NCBI GenBank assembly: GCA_029558435.1
Contig: JAKQEZ010000252.1
Location: forward strand, 1-64,000
Direction of reading: 5' to 3'
DNA length: 64,000 nucleotides
From: Bacteroidota bacterium
Lineage (GTDB): Bacteria; Bacteroidota; Bacteroidia; Flavobacteriales; Crocinitomicaceae
In this document: positions 18,701 to 26,669 of the stretch, one piece after another
Numbering within the stretch: position 1 is the stretch's first letter
Layout: the number at the start of each line of letters is the position of its first letter
Position numbers and translations under genes: made by a program
Notes under the pieces: generated by a model
Databases searched by the model: none
Told to the model about the DNA's origin: nothing
The model's input: only the letters and a program-made list of their open reading frames with translations

Positions 18701-18708
18701 CAAAATTA
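18701..18708 (-). promoter_or_regulatory. -7 promoter box of the ABC-F gene
   Basis: The minus strand reads TAATTTTG, a perfect -7 box, 31 bp before the start codon. Predicted leader is about 27 nt. No clear -33 element is seen. Confidence 0.55.
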
Positions 18709-18863
18709 CAGTTTTTTAGCTGATTAATTAACTATCAACTGCAAATACTTGTTAAACCCAACTAAAATTTGAAATAAGCGGGAGTGGATATTCAATTTTA
18801 AATGCATTTTATGAATGAAATCGAAAATAATTTGTAATTTTCACACAATCAAACTTCGTAGAA

Positions 18864-21224
18864 ATGAAAACGTTACTTTTTATTGTTGCTGTTTTGGCAA
18901 CTTTTCAACTTTCGGCGCAAAGCTATTCAAGAGTTAAAATTTATACCGATCAAAATGGAATTGCACAATTGCTCAATGCAGGTGTTGCCGTGGATCATGG
19001 GATTCGTAAAGAAGGCGTTTTTATTATTTCCGAATTGGCGCAACGTGATATTCAAAAATTGAACGAATTGCATTTCAACTACGAGGTTTTAATTGACGAT
19101 GTATCTCAATTTTATGTGGAGCAAAATAAAACGGCAAATCAAATAGCCAAAAACACAACTTGCTCAGCATCAACAGGAGTTCCTGGTCAAACCAACATTC
19201 CCACCAATTTTGATGTGCAATCAACCTATGGCGGTTTTTATAAATACAACCAAATGTTGCAAGAATTGGACGATATGGCAGCGTTGTATCCCAATTTAAT
19301 TTCAACAAAAGCGCAAATAGATACGTTTTTAACTTGGGAAAACAGACCGATTTACTACGTAAAGATTTCCAACAACCCAACAATAGATAACGGTAAACCA
19401 ATGGTGTTATATTCAGCAATACACCATGCACGCGAGCCAATTGGAATGTCAGAAGTGCTATACTACATGTGGTATTTGTTAGAAAATTATGCAACCAATC
19501 CAGAGGTAAAATTTTTGGTAGACAATACGCAAATGATTTTTGTTCCGTGCATCAATCCAGATGGTTATATTCACAACGAAACAACCAATCCCAATGGTGG
19601 TGGAATGCACCGAAAAAATAAAAATCCAAACGTGGGTTCTTCTAATCCTGGTGTAGACTTGAATAGAAATTACGGTTATCAGTGGAACACAACAGGAGTA
19701 AGTGCTGATGAAGATAACGACACTTATCCTGGAAGCAGTGCTTTTTCAGAACCAGAAACCCATGCCATGCGTTGGTTGGTACAAAACATGCCCATCCGTG
19801 CAGCATTGAACGCCCATTCATACAGTAATTTGTTGTTGTATCCACTTGGAAATGCTACTTCAGCTTTTGCGCCTCACCACACTTATTTTCAAGCATTGTC
19901 AGAATACATGGTGCAATACAACGGCTACACCGCACAAAAAAGCAGTGCACTTTATCCTGCTTCGGGCGATTCGGATGATTACATGTACATCATGGATAAC
20001 GGCGTGTTAGAAAAAGACACCATTTTTGCCATGACCCCCGAAATTGGTAGTAGTTTCTGGCCTGCAAGTTCTGAGATCGTTCCATTGTGCCAAGGAATGT
20101 TGTTTGTTAACCTTAGCCTTGCTCACATGGTGCACCGTTTGTATGTGGTTACAGAAAATGATCCTGCAACAATAGCCACTACAACAGGATATTTTCACCA
20201 CACCGTGAAAAAATTAGGAAGAGAAAACGGTAGTGCTACGGTTTCCATTGAACCATTGCTCAACATTACAACTGTTGGAGCGCCAGTGGTTTACAATTTG
20301 GCAACATTGGGCAGTGGAAATGATTCTATTGCTTTTACTTTAAACAGCTCAATTCAAGCAGGAGATACTATTCAATATGTGTTAACTACTGACGACGGAG
20401 AATGGATAAAACGCGATACCATCGTCAAACTATTTGGTGGAGCAGGCGATACGTTGATTTTTGAAAACGGTGATGCATTGACCAATTGGACAGGTGGGTG
20501 GACTACTTCCTCTACCATTTATTATTCACCGTCTAAATCCATTACCGATTCGCCAGGAAATTATGCCAATAACACCACAAAAATCATCAATTATGCAACA
20601 GCCATTGATTTGACAGATGCAACAGATGCAAGTGCTTCTTTTTATGCGCGTTGGGATATTGAAAAAGAATACGATTATTGCCAGTTTCAAGTTTCTACCG
20701 ATAATGGCGCAACTTGGGTGGCTCAATGTGGAAATTATACGGGGTTTTCTACCAATCAAAATGGAACGGTTCAACCTCAAAACGAACCTTTGTGGGACGG
20801 AACAAAAACATCATGGGTAGAAGAACACATCAATTTAAGTGATTATTTAGGGCAAACACTACAAATTCGTTTTATTCTTCAATCGGATGGTGGTGTGCGC
20901 AAAGATGGTTTTTACTTTGACGATTTTAAAATTATTGCCGCATTGGATACCACTACAACAGGTAATGCAGGATTGAACAACCTTCAATCGGCTATAATTA
21001 CCGTTTCGCCCAATCCAAGCAATGACAACCTAACCGTTAAAAATGCACAAGCAAACGATGCTATTTTGCTCTATGACTTGCAAGGAAAATTGGTTATTGC
21101 AACCCAACAACAAGGTGAAAACCCAACAAAAGTGGATGTTTCATCGCTTGAAAATGGCGTGTATTTGCTAAAAGTGGAAGGAACAACCAGTAATTTTATT
21201 GAACAAGTGGTTGTTGCACATTAA
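18864..21224 (+). CDS. Secreted M14 zinc carboxypeptidase with T9SS sorting tail
   Basis: This 786-residue protein has a signal peptide MKTLLFIVAVLATFQLSAQ. Residues about 120-420 are a peptidase M14 domain. HAREP supplies the HxxE zinc pair (about His188, Glu191), NAHSY the third ligand (about His318), and TPEIGSSFW the catalytic glutamate (about Glu393). A beta-sandwich region follows, including a MAM/jelly-roll-like segment (about 530-695). The last 75 residues form a T9SS sorting domain (VSPNPSNDNLTV...LENGVYLLKVEG). It is expected to trim peptides from the C-terminus outside the cell. The start follows a normal signal peptide and there is no better upstream choice. Confidence 0.92.
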   Translation: MKTLLFIVAVLATFQLSAQSYSRVKIYTDQNGIAQLLNAGVAVDHGIRKEGVFIISELAQRDIQKLNELHFNYEVLIDDVSQFYVEQNKTANQIAKNTTCSASTGVPGQTNIPTNFDVQSTYGGFYKYNQMLQELDDMAALYPNLISTKAQIDTFLTWENRPIYYVKISNNPTIDNGKPMVLYSAIHHAREPIGMSEVLYYMWYLLENYATNPEVKFLVDNTQMIFVPCINPDGYIHNETTNPNGGGMHRKNKNPNVGSSNPGVDLNRNYGYQWNTTGVSADEDNDTYPGSSAFSEPETHAMRWLVQNMPIRAALNAHSYSNLLLYPLGNATSAFAPHHTYFQALSEYMVQYNGYTAQKSSALYPASGDSDDYMYIMDNGVLEKDTIFAMTPEIGSSFWPASSEIVPLCQGMLFVNLSLAHMVHRLYVVTENDPATIATTTGYFHHTVKKLGRENGSATVSIEPLLNITTVGAPVVYNLATLGSGNDSIAFTLNSSIQAGDTIQYVLTTDDGEWIKRDTIVKLFGGAGDTLIFENGDALTNWTGGWTTSSTIYYSPSKSITDSPGNYANNTTKIINYATAIDLTDATDASASFYARWDIEKEYDYCQFQVSTDNGATWVAQCGNYTGFSTNQNGTVQPQNEPLWDGTKTSWVEEHINLSDYLGQTLQIRFILQSDGGVRKDGFYFDDFKIIAALDTTTTGNAGLNNLQSAIITVSPNPSNDNLTVKNAQANDAILLYDLQGKLVIATQQQGENPTKVDVSSLENGVYLLKVEGTTSNFIEQVVVAH

Positions 21225-21249
21225 GAGGGGAAATGAGTAGGCAAATTGC

Positions 21250-22887
21250 TTACTCAAAACTCAACCCTTGTTTTCTTAAAAGTTTTACCACATAAAACGC
21301 ATAAAACGCTAAGTAGGCAAAACATACAATTCCAACAATAAACGATGATTGGATGGAGAAAATATCGGCAAATTTACCTTGCAATGGTGGAATGATTGCG
21401 CCTCCTAAAATCATCATTACTAAAAATGCAGAACCCTGTGTTTGGTATTTTCCTAATCCACCTAGTGCCAATGAAAAAATACATGGCCACATGATGGAAC
21501 AAAACAAACCGCCACTCAAAAAGGCATAAATTGCAACCGTTCCACTTGAAAAAATACCAATGGTAATGGCCAATGCGCCCAAAATTCCAAAAACACCCAA
21601 AGTCAATGCAGGTTTATCGTTGGTGAGGTAAAACGCCACAATTTGAATGGCAACACAGATGATGTACCAATGCAAATGCTCTAAGTCGTAGCCAATTAAA
21701 TAACCAGCACCCAAAACGACAAAAAAGGCAAGAAACGGAACGATGAAGCGCAAAATGTTTTTCATGCGCGAGCTGATATCAAATGCAGCAACAGCGCCGG
21801 TCCAGCGACCAATCATCAAACTACCCCAATACATTGAAATGTAGGGAGAAATTTCGGATGCCGACATGTTTTGGTTGATTTTCAAGTATTCGCCTAAATT
21901 GCTACCAATGGCAACTTCAACGCCCACGTAGATGAAAATTGCCAACATTCCTAAGGTTAATTGCGGATATTGCATTGCTCCCCAGTTGATTTTTTCTTTT
22001 GAACCTTTGAAAAATGCTGTTAACAACCCAACAATAACAACCAATAAACCGGCCAACCAGCCAATGATACGAATTTGTTCTGCTTCTTCTGCGTGACCAG
22101 AAAAACGCTCGCTGTAGCTATAAAAAACAGGTGCAAAACAAATGATGAGCAATCCTGTGATTACCAACAAGGTAGTGATGGCTTTTTTCTCACTTGTTTT
22201 TTCATTTTCTTCTACACTAATTTTTCCATCAGGAACATTTTTAGACATTTTAAAAAGCAAGGCAACGGCTAAAAACAACAAACCAACGCAACCGTATAAA
22301 ATGCTCACTTGGTTTAATTCCAATGATTTAATCAAGTCATCGTTGATGGCTTCGGTGGTTCCAAACAAAGCCAATGCAATAACCAATGGACCAATGGTGG
22401 TTCCAAAACTATTAACAGCTCCCCCGAGTGTAATGCGGGTGCTTCCCGAGCGTTCATCTCCCAAAATAATCATAAACGGATTGGCAGATGTTTGTTGCAA
22501 CGAAAAACCAAGAGCCACAATAAACAAGCCCAACAACATCCCCGAAAACACATTGCTAAAAACAGAAACAATCATTGCGCCGGCACCAATGGCTGAAAAC
22601 AACAATCCGATGACAATGGTTTTTTTATAACCCCATGTTCCAACTAGGTCTTTATTTCTCTTGGAGCTGATTAAAAACAACGCCAAAGCTCCTAAATAAT
22701 AGGCGCCATAAAATGCAAAATCAATGAGCTGACTTTGAAACTGATCCAATCCGAAGTATTCTTTACAAAACGGAATAAACACCGAATTGCCCGAGGCGAT
22801 AAATCCCCAAAAAAAGAAAACCGTTGTCAAGGTGGATAAGGCACTGTAATTGGTGCTTTGCTCTGATTTGCTAGCTGTTGCGTTCAT
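21250..22887 (-). CDS. Sugar MFS transporter (FHS family, FucP/GlcP-like)
   Basis: This 545-residue polytopic protein has about 12-14 membrane segments. The N-terminal [17 protein letters not shown] and [13 protein letters not shown] match fucose/glucose-galactose:proton symporters of the FHS family. [25 protein letters not shown] is the characteristic loop, and [15 protein letters not shown] lies in the C-terminal half. It is longer than E. coli FucP (438), with the extra length in the central loop and helices. Substrate is probably a hexose but cannot be fixed by sequence. It converges with the M14 gene, with 25 bp between the stop codons. Confidence 0.85.
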   Translation of the reverse strand: MNATASKSEQSTNYSALSTLTTVFFFWGFIASGNSVFIPFCKEYFGLDQFQSQLIDFAFYGAYYLGALALFLISSKRNKDLVGTWGYKKTIVIGLLFSAIGAGAMIVSVFSNVFSGMLLGLFIVALGFSLQQTSANPFMIILGDERSGSTRITLGGAVNSFGTTIGPLVIALALFGTTEAINDDLIKSLELNQVSILYGCVGLLFLAVALLFKMSKNVPDGKISVEENEKTSEKKAITTLLVITGLLIICFAPVFYSYSERFSGHAEEAEQIRIIGWLAGLLVVIVGLLTAFFKGSKEKINWGAMQYPQLTLGMLAIFIYVGVEVAIGSNLGEYLKINQNMSASEISPYISMYWGSLMIGRWTGAVAAFDISSRMKNILRFIVPFLAFFVVLGAGYLIGYDLEHLHWYIICVAIQIVAFYLTNDKPALTLGVFGILGALAITIGIFSSGTVAIYAFLSGGLFCSIMWPCIFSLALGGLGKYQTQGSAFLVMMILGGAIIPPLQGKFADIFSIQSSFIVGIVCFAYLAFYAFYVVKLLRKQGLSFE

Positions 22888-23054
22888 AGTTTTTATTTAT
22901 TGGCGATGAAAGTACAAATGTTTCATGAATTAGCCTACCGATTGAATGAAATTTGTGGCAATATTTGGGCAATTAACATTGTTTTTCCAAACCGATGCTA
23001 GTAGCTGGGCGATATTAATATTAGTTTGGTTATTGGTTCTATTAATTTTCATTG

Positions 23055-23441
23055 TTATTTTATCGTGTAACTCACGTTGCGTCCGTTTCCTTGTTTTTCA
23101 ATTAATCCTTTGTTGAGCAACTCAGACAAAATGCGTTTTACGGTTGGTGCTGGTATCGCCAACCTTTCGGCAATTTCTCCCGACTGGATGTTTGGACGGT
23201 TTTTATTCAAACCTGCCTGACTTTTAATTGTGGCGAATTCGCCATAATTAAAAGTTGGATTATAAACACTTTCCCAAATTCCAAGATATTCAACAGTATT
23301 TCGGTTACGAAGCCAATCTGAAATAAAAAAATCTCCGTCTTTGGCTTTTAGCATATCAGTGAGCGAAATATATTCTTGTTCTTTGTCAAGAATTATTGTG
23401 ATTTCTTTGCCTTCAACTTCTATTTTTTTATTTTTTGCCAT
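23055..23441 (-). CDS. Chimeric KilA-N fragment / winged-helix protein
   Basis: This 128-residue frame has two unrelated parts. Residues about 1-77 (ISLTDMLKAKDGDFFISDWL... then EYLGIWESVYNP and NYGEFATIKSQAGLN) match the start of KilA-N domain proteins, which are normally about three times longer. Residues about 80-128 (RPNIQSGEIAERLAIPAPTV then KRILSELLNKGLIEKQGNG) form a winged helix like that at the C-terminus of AAA_4/RecG-like or Fic-type regulators. The join sits inside the KilA-N fold, which suggests a deletion fused two genes in frame. It may be a remnant or a functional small DNA-binding protein. It is the first gene of the accessory island. Confidence 0.65.
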   Translation of the reverse strand: MAKNKKIEVEGKEITIILDKEQEYISLTDMLKAKDGDFFISDWLRNRNTVEYLGIWESVYNPTFNYGEFATIKSQAGLNKNRPNIQSGEIAERLAIPAPTVKRILSELLNKGLIEKQGNGRNVSYTIK

Positions 23442-23511
23442 ATTTCAGTTTACAATAGCTTAACAAATTTACAAATAATTTCAGCTTGTTTTTTTGCTTT
23501 TAGAAACATAA

Positions 23512-23545
23512 AACAACCTTAAATACTAATTCTTAGGTTGTTTTT
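23512..23545. terminator. Hairpin terminator after the 90-residue membrane protein gene
   Basis: AACAACCT (23512-23519) pairs with AGGTTGTT (23535-23542), with T-rich flanks on both strands. It ends the minus-strand gene whose stop is at 23568 and separates it from the KilA-N chimera. Confidence 0.6.
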
Positions 23546-23567
23546 AAATTTTAAATAAGATTTACAT

Positions 23568-23840
23568 TTACGCTCTTTGGATATTTTTATGGATAAAAGT
23601 AGATGTAAAGTAAATAATTGAAATTATAGAAAATATAATTCCAATTATTACGAAAAATTCTACAAATCTCATTAACATATTTGGTTTAGTTGAATCTCTA
23701 TCGGCTATAACACCAAGTATAGTGATGATTGAAGATATAGACAAAATGTTTAACAATTTTCTTTTTATAATTTTATTGTGTTTTACGGCTTTTAAAGCAA
23801 TTACTGTTAACTTGCTTTTCATCTCATCGTCTTTCTCCAT
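23568..23840 (-). CDS. Small two-helix membrane protein, unknown
   Basis: This 90-residue protein has a charged N-terminus and two hydrophobic segments (about ILSISSIITILGVIA and FVEFFVIIGIIFSIISIIYF). I recognise no family. It begins 7 bp after one copy of the 26-bp repeat, whose other copy precedes the orphan RHS tip gene. By position and type it could be an orphan immunity protein left from a lost toxin cassette, but that is inference only. A hairpin terminator follows. Confidence 0.5.
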   Translation of the reverse strand: MEKDDEMKSKLTVIALKAVKHNKIIKRKLLNILSISSIITILGVIADRDSTKPNMLMRFVEFFVIIGIIFSIISIIYFTSTFIHKNIQRA

Positions 23841-23846
23841 ACCGCT

Positions 23847-23872
23847 CTTAGCCTAAAGTTAGTGTTTTTTTG
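23847..23872. repeat. 26-bp direct repeat, copy A
   Basis: It is identical over 26 bp to 26571-26596 and in the same orientation. Its core CTTAGCCTAAAGTTAG is built from TTAG/CTAA half-sites. On the minus strand it lies directly upstream of the 90-residue membrane protein gene. Similarity continues weakly beyond the T run (GATAA, GGAGT, TTGGGGA). Confidence 0.85.
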
Positions 23873-23933
23873 GATAATTTTTGGAGTTGGGGAGGGATAT
23901 GCACAAAATCAACTATTTTGGGTTATCTGAAAA

Positions 23934-24455
23934 TCAGGAAACTTTTAGGATATTGCTTACACGATCTCTTTCGCGAATCCTCAAACTGTTATCTGTCATT
24001 ATCTCGTATTCTCTTTGCTTTTCCAATAGTCTAAACCATGTGATGGCTGGTATGATTTTATTGGAATGAATTTCTAAACGGATAATTATTTTTTCACTTG
24101 GATTCCTATGTTTATTAAGTATTTGGCTCAATTCCGTTTCATTGATGCTTATATCACTTGCAAAATCCTTGTGTTTTATTTCTAGTGCATCCAGGTAACT
24201 TCTCAGAAAAAATCCAAATGAGCGTTCTGCATCATAATTCGGATTTTTTAGGTAATCTTCAATTTGGTATTTCAATTGCAACAAACGTGACAAAAGCATT
24301 TGTTTAGGAGTAACTTTACTTCGTAAATTATTACGTATTTCTCTCAAATCTGCATCAGATTGTTTCTTTTCTTCAGCACTTAAATCATCTCTAAAAACAA
24401 AGGATTCTGCCAATTCTTTGTCTGTGTATTTCTCGTTCAATTTTCTATTTTTCAT
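23934..24455 (-). CDS. XRE/HigA-like helix-turn-helix antitoxin candidate
   Basis: This is a 173-residue protein. The segment DFASDISINETELSQILNKH then RNPSEKIIIRLEIHSNKIIP (about 100-139) is a helix-turn-helix of the XRE/HigA kind (KDFAsdISineTELSqilNkhRnPS). The N-terminal 60 residues are charged and helical, suited to binding a partner protein. It overlaps the upstream acetyltransferase-like gene by 4 nt, the usual arrangement of a type II toxin-antitoxin pair with the toxin gene first. HigA antitoxins bind their toxin and repress the shared promoter. Confidence 0.7.
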   Translation of the reverse strand: MKNRKLNEKYTDKELAESFVFRDDLSAEEKKQSDADLREIRNNLRSKVTPKQMLLSRLLQLKYQIEDYLKNPNYDAERSFGFFLRSYLDALEIKHKDFASDISINETELSQILNKHRNPSEKIIIRLEIHSNKIIPAITWFRLLEKQREYEIMTDNSLRIRERDRVSNILKVS

Positions 24456-24910
24456 AACTCATATTCTTTTAGCATTCTTAATAATTGTTCACCTTCCAAA
24501 AACACTTGTTTGCCTGCATCCATCATACCATATTGTTGAATGTAATGATGTTTTAACTGTGTTTTCGGAACAAGGGAAACGCATCCTTCTATTCCGTATC
24601 GCTTCGTTGCTTCCCTACAAGCATAACCAATTAATGTTCCTGCTATTCGTTCATACCGTTTGTTTTGCCCCCTATTTTCTTTAGAAACAGAAAGCAATTT
24701 AATTTCAATCCTTTTATCTCCTTCATTATCAAAACAAGACATCAAACCCAAAATTTCATCATCCAACATCAGTTTATAAATGATGTTTTTCTTTTCCTCT
24801 TTCCAGTTGAAAAAAAACTTCGATTTTGTAATTTGTTTAAAATCCTGTTCATCTACAATATCAACAACAACTTCATACCTTTTGTTTGTTTTTGTATCTA
24901 TCAAATGCAT
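24452..24910 (-). CDS. GNAT acetyltransferase-like protein, toxin candidate
   Basis: I use ATG 24908-24910 (152 residues). Residues about 35-150 look like a GNAT fold: a beta strand IEIKLLSVSKENRGQNKRYE at the acetyl-CoA-binding strand, a helix AGTLIGYACREATKRYG, then VSLVPKT and a tyrosine-containing HHYIQQYGM where GNAT enzymes place the catalytic tyrosine. The acetyl-CoA loop is a weak match to Q/RxxGxG/A. Fused by a 4-nt overlap to an XRE gene, it resembles GNAT toxin modules that acetylate aminoacyl-tRNA or a protein. Toxicity is inferred from gene order. Confidence 0.65.
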   Translation of the reverse strand: MHLIDTKTNKRYEVVVDIVDEQDFKQITKSKFFFNWKEEKKNIIYKLMLDDEILGLMSCFDNEGDKRIEIKLLSVSKENRGQNKRYERIAGTLIGYACREATKRYGIEGCVSLVPKTQLKHHYIQQYGMMDAGKQVFLEGEQLLRMLKEYEL

Positions 24911-24913
24911 ATT

Positions 24914-24921
24914 CAAATATA
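24914..24921 (-). promoter_or_regulatory. -7 promoter box of the GNAT/XRE pair
   Basis: The minus strand reads TATATTTG, a perfect -7 box, ending only 3 bp before the ATG. Using the 5-nt spacing seen at rnpB, transcription would begin at or next to the start codon, so the message would be leaderless. Confidence 0.6.
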
Positions 24922-24937
24922 CGAAATAAAATAAATC

Positions 24938-24954
24938 TTTACAAAAAATGTAAA
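24938..24954. promoter_or_regulatory. Inverted repeat (operator candidate) of the GNAT/XRE pair
   Basis: TTTACA and TGTAAA form a perfect 6-bp inverted repeat separated by 5 A. It covers the -33 position of the -7 box at 24914-24921. A dimeric XRE repressor such as the one encoded in the operon would suit it. Confidence 0.55.
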
Positions 24955-25139
24955 CTTTTTATAGCAATATAGAAAGCTTGTTGAGATTGTGAGAGGTTTG
25001 GGGTTGTTGATAAGTTTTTGATTCGGTTTCCTATATGGTACTTGTTGGCGCTTTTGTTAATTAACTTCGTTGAGGGCTTTGCCGTTCTGTTTTGTTCATG
25101 TTTATTTTGTTTTAGTTTTGATCTGATATACTACCAATT
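24955..25139. other. Intergenic stretch without a gene
   Basis: About 185 bp between the GNAT promoter and the small membrane protein gene. I find no recognisable gene. The part from about 25035 to 25105 is less AT-rich than its surroundings, as if it were a remnant of something else. A small plus-strand frame begins at 25018 but shows no signal I can support. Confidence 0.4.
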
Positions 25140-25442
25140 TCATTCAACTATTACAACTGGTGAAACTTTAACTGAAAATAAAATATTATTAATTATCCAA
25201 TAGAACCCCACAAATAGTAGAAAATAATATCCTAAAAACAACAGAAACAATAATATATTTTTCTTCTTGAAACATATATATATTACATCTGCTAAAAGAA
25301 CTATAAACATCAAAAACATAAACGTTATCATCCCCCCATTATTTTTAGACACTAAAAACAATAGAAATAGAACTAAATTTATTATTAATACAATGCTTCC
25401 TCTGCGTAGGAAAAAATTAAAAGATTGATTACTTAAACTCAT
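25140..25442 (-). CDS. Small polytopic membrane protein, candidate immunity protein of the RHS lipase tip
   Basis: This 100-residue protein has three hydrophobic segments (about IVLIINLVLFLLFLV, ITFMFLMFIVLLADVIYICF and NILLFLLFLGYYFLLFVGFY). No family is recognised. Its start overlaps the end of the upstream RHS-tip gene by 14 nt, so it is translationally coupled to it. In polymorphic toxin loci the gene directly after the toxin tip normally encodes its specific immunity protein, and membrane immunity proteins often accompany lipase or pore-forming tips. The assignment rests on position. Confidence 0.6.
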   Translation of the reverse strand: MSLSNQSFNFFLRRGSIVLIINLVLFLLFLVSKNNGGMITFMFLMFIVLLADVIYICFKKKNILLFLLFLGYYFLLFVGFYWIINNILFSVKVSPVVIVE

Positions 25443-26556
25443 TTTCTGTTTCTTTAATTATATGGTCTTGCGCATCTGAGTTATGTACACTATGTCCTGC
25501 TCCATCTGAAAAAACCCACTTAAAAGCATTAACGACTCCATCTATGAAAGATGAAGCCCCTTGTATTCCAGGAATATTCTTACCAAGTTCAAGGTAGGGA
25601 TTTCGATGCCAATTGTCAACCTCTATGTTCTTATCGGCATTAGAGTCTATCCTTGATTCTGTAATGAATGACTCAAAACTATTAATTGAACCTATGTATT
25701 GAATTAAGTCAACATTACTATAAAAATTCAAATATTTTCCACCACCTTTATTACTTGTTTGAAAATCGTCTCTTTGTGGAGTGGATATATTTATTAAATC
25801 AACTGTCCATCCTTGTTCTTCCAATGCTTCTTTTACTAATTTTCCAACATTCCCACCATGACTATGAGCAATTAATGTCGCGTGCATAGCTTGACCTTTA
25901 GATTCAAGGTATGCCATGTTTTCATCAGAAGTTAAATATTCAATTAGTATGGTTGCTGCTTCTTGTCTAGCTTCAACACTATTACTTCCTGACCAACTCA
26001 AATATGCAACTTTCGATTCATCCCATCCAGTTGCATTTACCATTCCTTTAACGAAACTGTGGTTAAATGTTTCTTTATTACTCCATGTCCCATGTATAAA
26101 TACAGGTTCTAAGCCTTCTAATTCAATTGCATCGAGAACTCTATTCCCAGAAAATGCATAAGGAGAATAAAAAGGATATTTTCCTGCCAACGGATCCACC
26201 GCAAAGAATCTTCCTAGTCTTGGGTCGTGCATGCGGTATTTGTAATTTACACTATTTCCTACACCTTTCACTTCATCATCGTGTTCTTGATTTTGGAAGC
26301 CATACCTATATCCGCCTTTGCGAGGTTGCGTGATGAGGGTGTCTATATGGGGGTAGCTGATATGGATGGTGTGGAGTGCCACCGTTGAGTTGGCGCCAAA
26401 ATGAACGGTTGCTGTGGATGTGTTGGGAATAAACGAAAGGCTGTAATTGCCCGCAACAGTTTGGTTATCCGTTGCAATGGTGGTGGCATCGGTGATGGTG
26501 AAACAAATTTCCTTCCAACTGTTTATTTGTTTGTATTTTTTAGTTGCCACTCTCAT
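25429..26556 (-). CDS. Orphan RHS core fragment with alpha/beta-hydrolase (lipase-like) toxin tip
   Basis: I use ATG 26554-26556 (375 residues). Residues about 1-80 come from the interior of a larger protein. RYGFQNQEHDDEVKG followed by YRMHDPRLGRFFAVDPLAGK and NRVLDAIELEG (about 85-150) is the RHS-repeat-associated core that precedes C-terminal toxins. Residues about 150-375 are an alpha/beta-hydrolase: PVFIHGTWSN is the oxyanion segment, IAHSHGGN the nucleophile elbow, and a histidine near GAGHSVHN is a candidate for the triad. There is no delivery domain, signal peptide or YD-repeat barrel, so this is a displaced tip. Full-length RHS toxins are several times longer. Confidence 0.8.
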   Translation of the reverse strand: MRVATKKYKQINSWKEICFTITDATTIATDNQTVAGNYSLSFIPNTSTATVHFGANSTVALHTIHISYPHIDTLITQPRKGGYRYGFQNQEHDDEVKGVGNSVNYKYRMHDPRLGRFFAVDPLAGKYPFYSPYAFSGNRVLDAIELEGLEPVFIHGTWSNKETFNHSFVKGMVNATGWDESKVAYLSWSGSNSVEARQEAATILIEYLTSDENMAYLESKGQAMHATLIAHSHGGNVGKLVKEALEEQGWTVDLINISTPQRDDFQTSNKGGGKYLNFYSNVDLIQYIGSINSFESFITESRIDSNADKNIEVDNWHRNPYLELGKNIPGIQGASSFIDGVVNAFKWVFSDGAGHSVHNSDAQDHIIKETENEFK

Positions 26557-26570
26557 AAGCAATTGCTGTT

Positions 26571-26596
26571 CTTAGCCTAAAGTTAGTGTTTTTTTG
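26571..26596. repeat. 26-bp direct repeat, copy B
   Basis: It is identical to 23847-23872 and in the same orientation. On the minus strand it lies about 15 bp upstream of the ATG of the orphan RHS tip. It contains TAACTTTA (minus strand), one mismatch from a -7 box, so part of the repeat could act as a promoter. Confidence 0.85.
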
Positions 26597-26669
26597 AGAT
26601 AAGGAGTGTTTTGGGGATTCTGTTTTAAGTTTAATCACTGCCATTAGAAATTTTAAAGATAGTGAAATA

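Noticed and set aside
21225..21249. Hairpin between the M14 and MFS genes as a terminator
   Set aside because: GAGTAGGC and GCTTACTC pair only with a wobble and no T run follows; part of it overlaps the end of the MFS coding sequence.
25018..25203. Plus-strand open frame of 61 codons
   Set aside because: No recognisable motif or promoter, and it overlaps the candidate immunity gene on the other strand; treated as chance.
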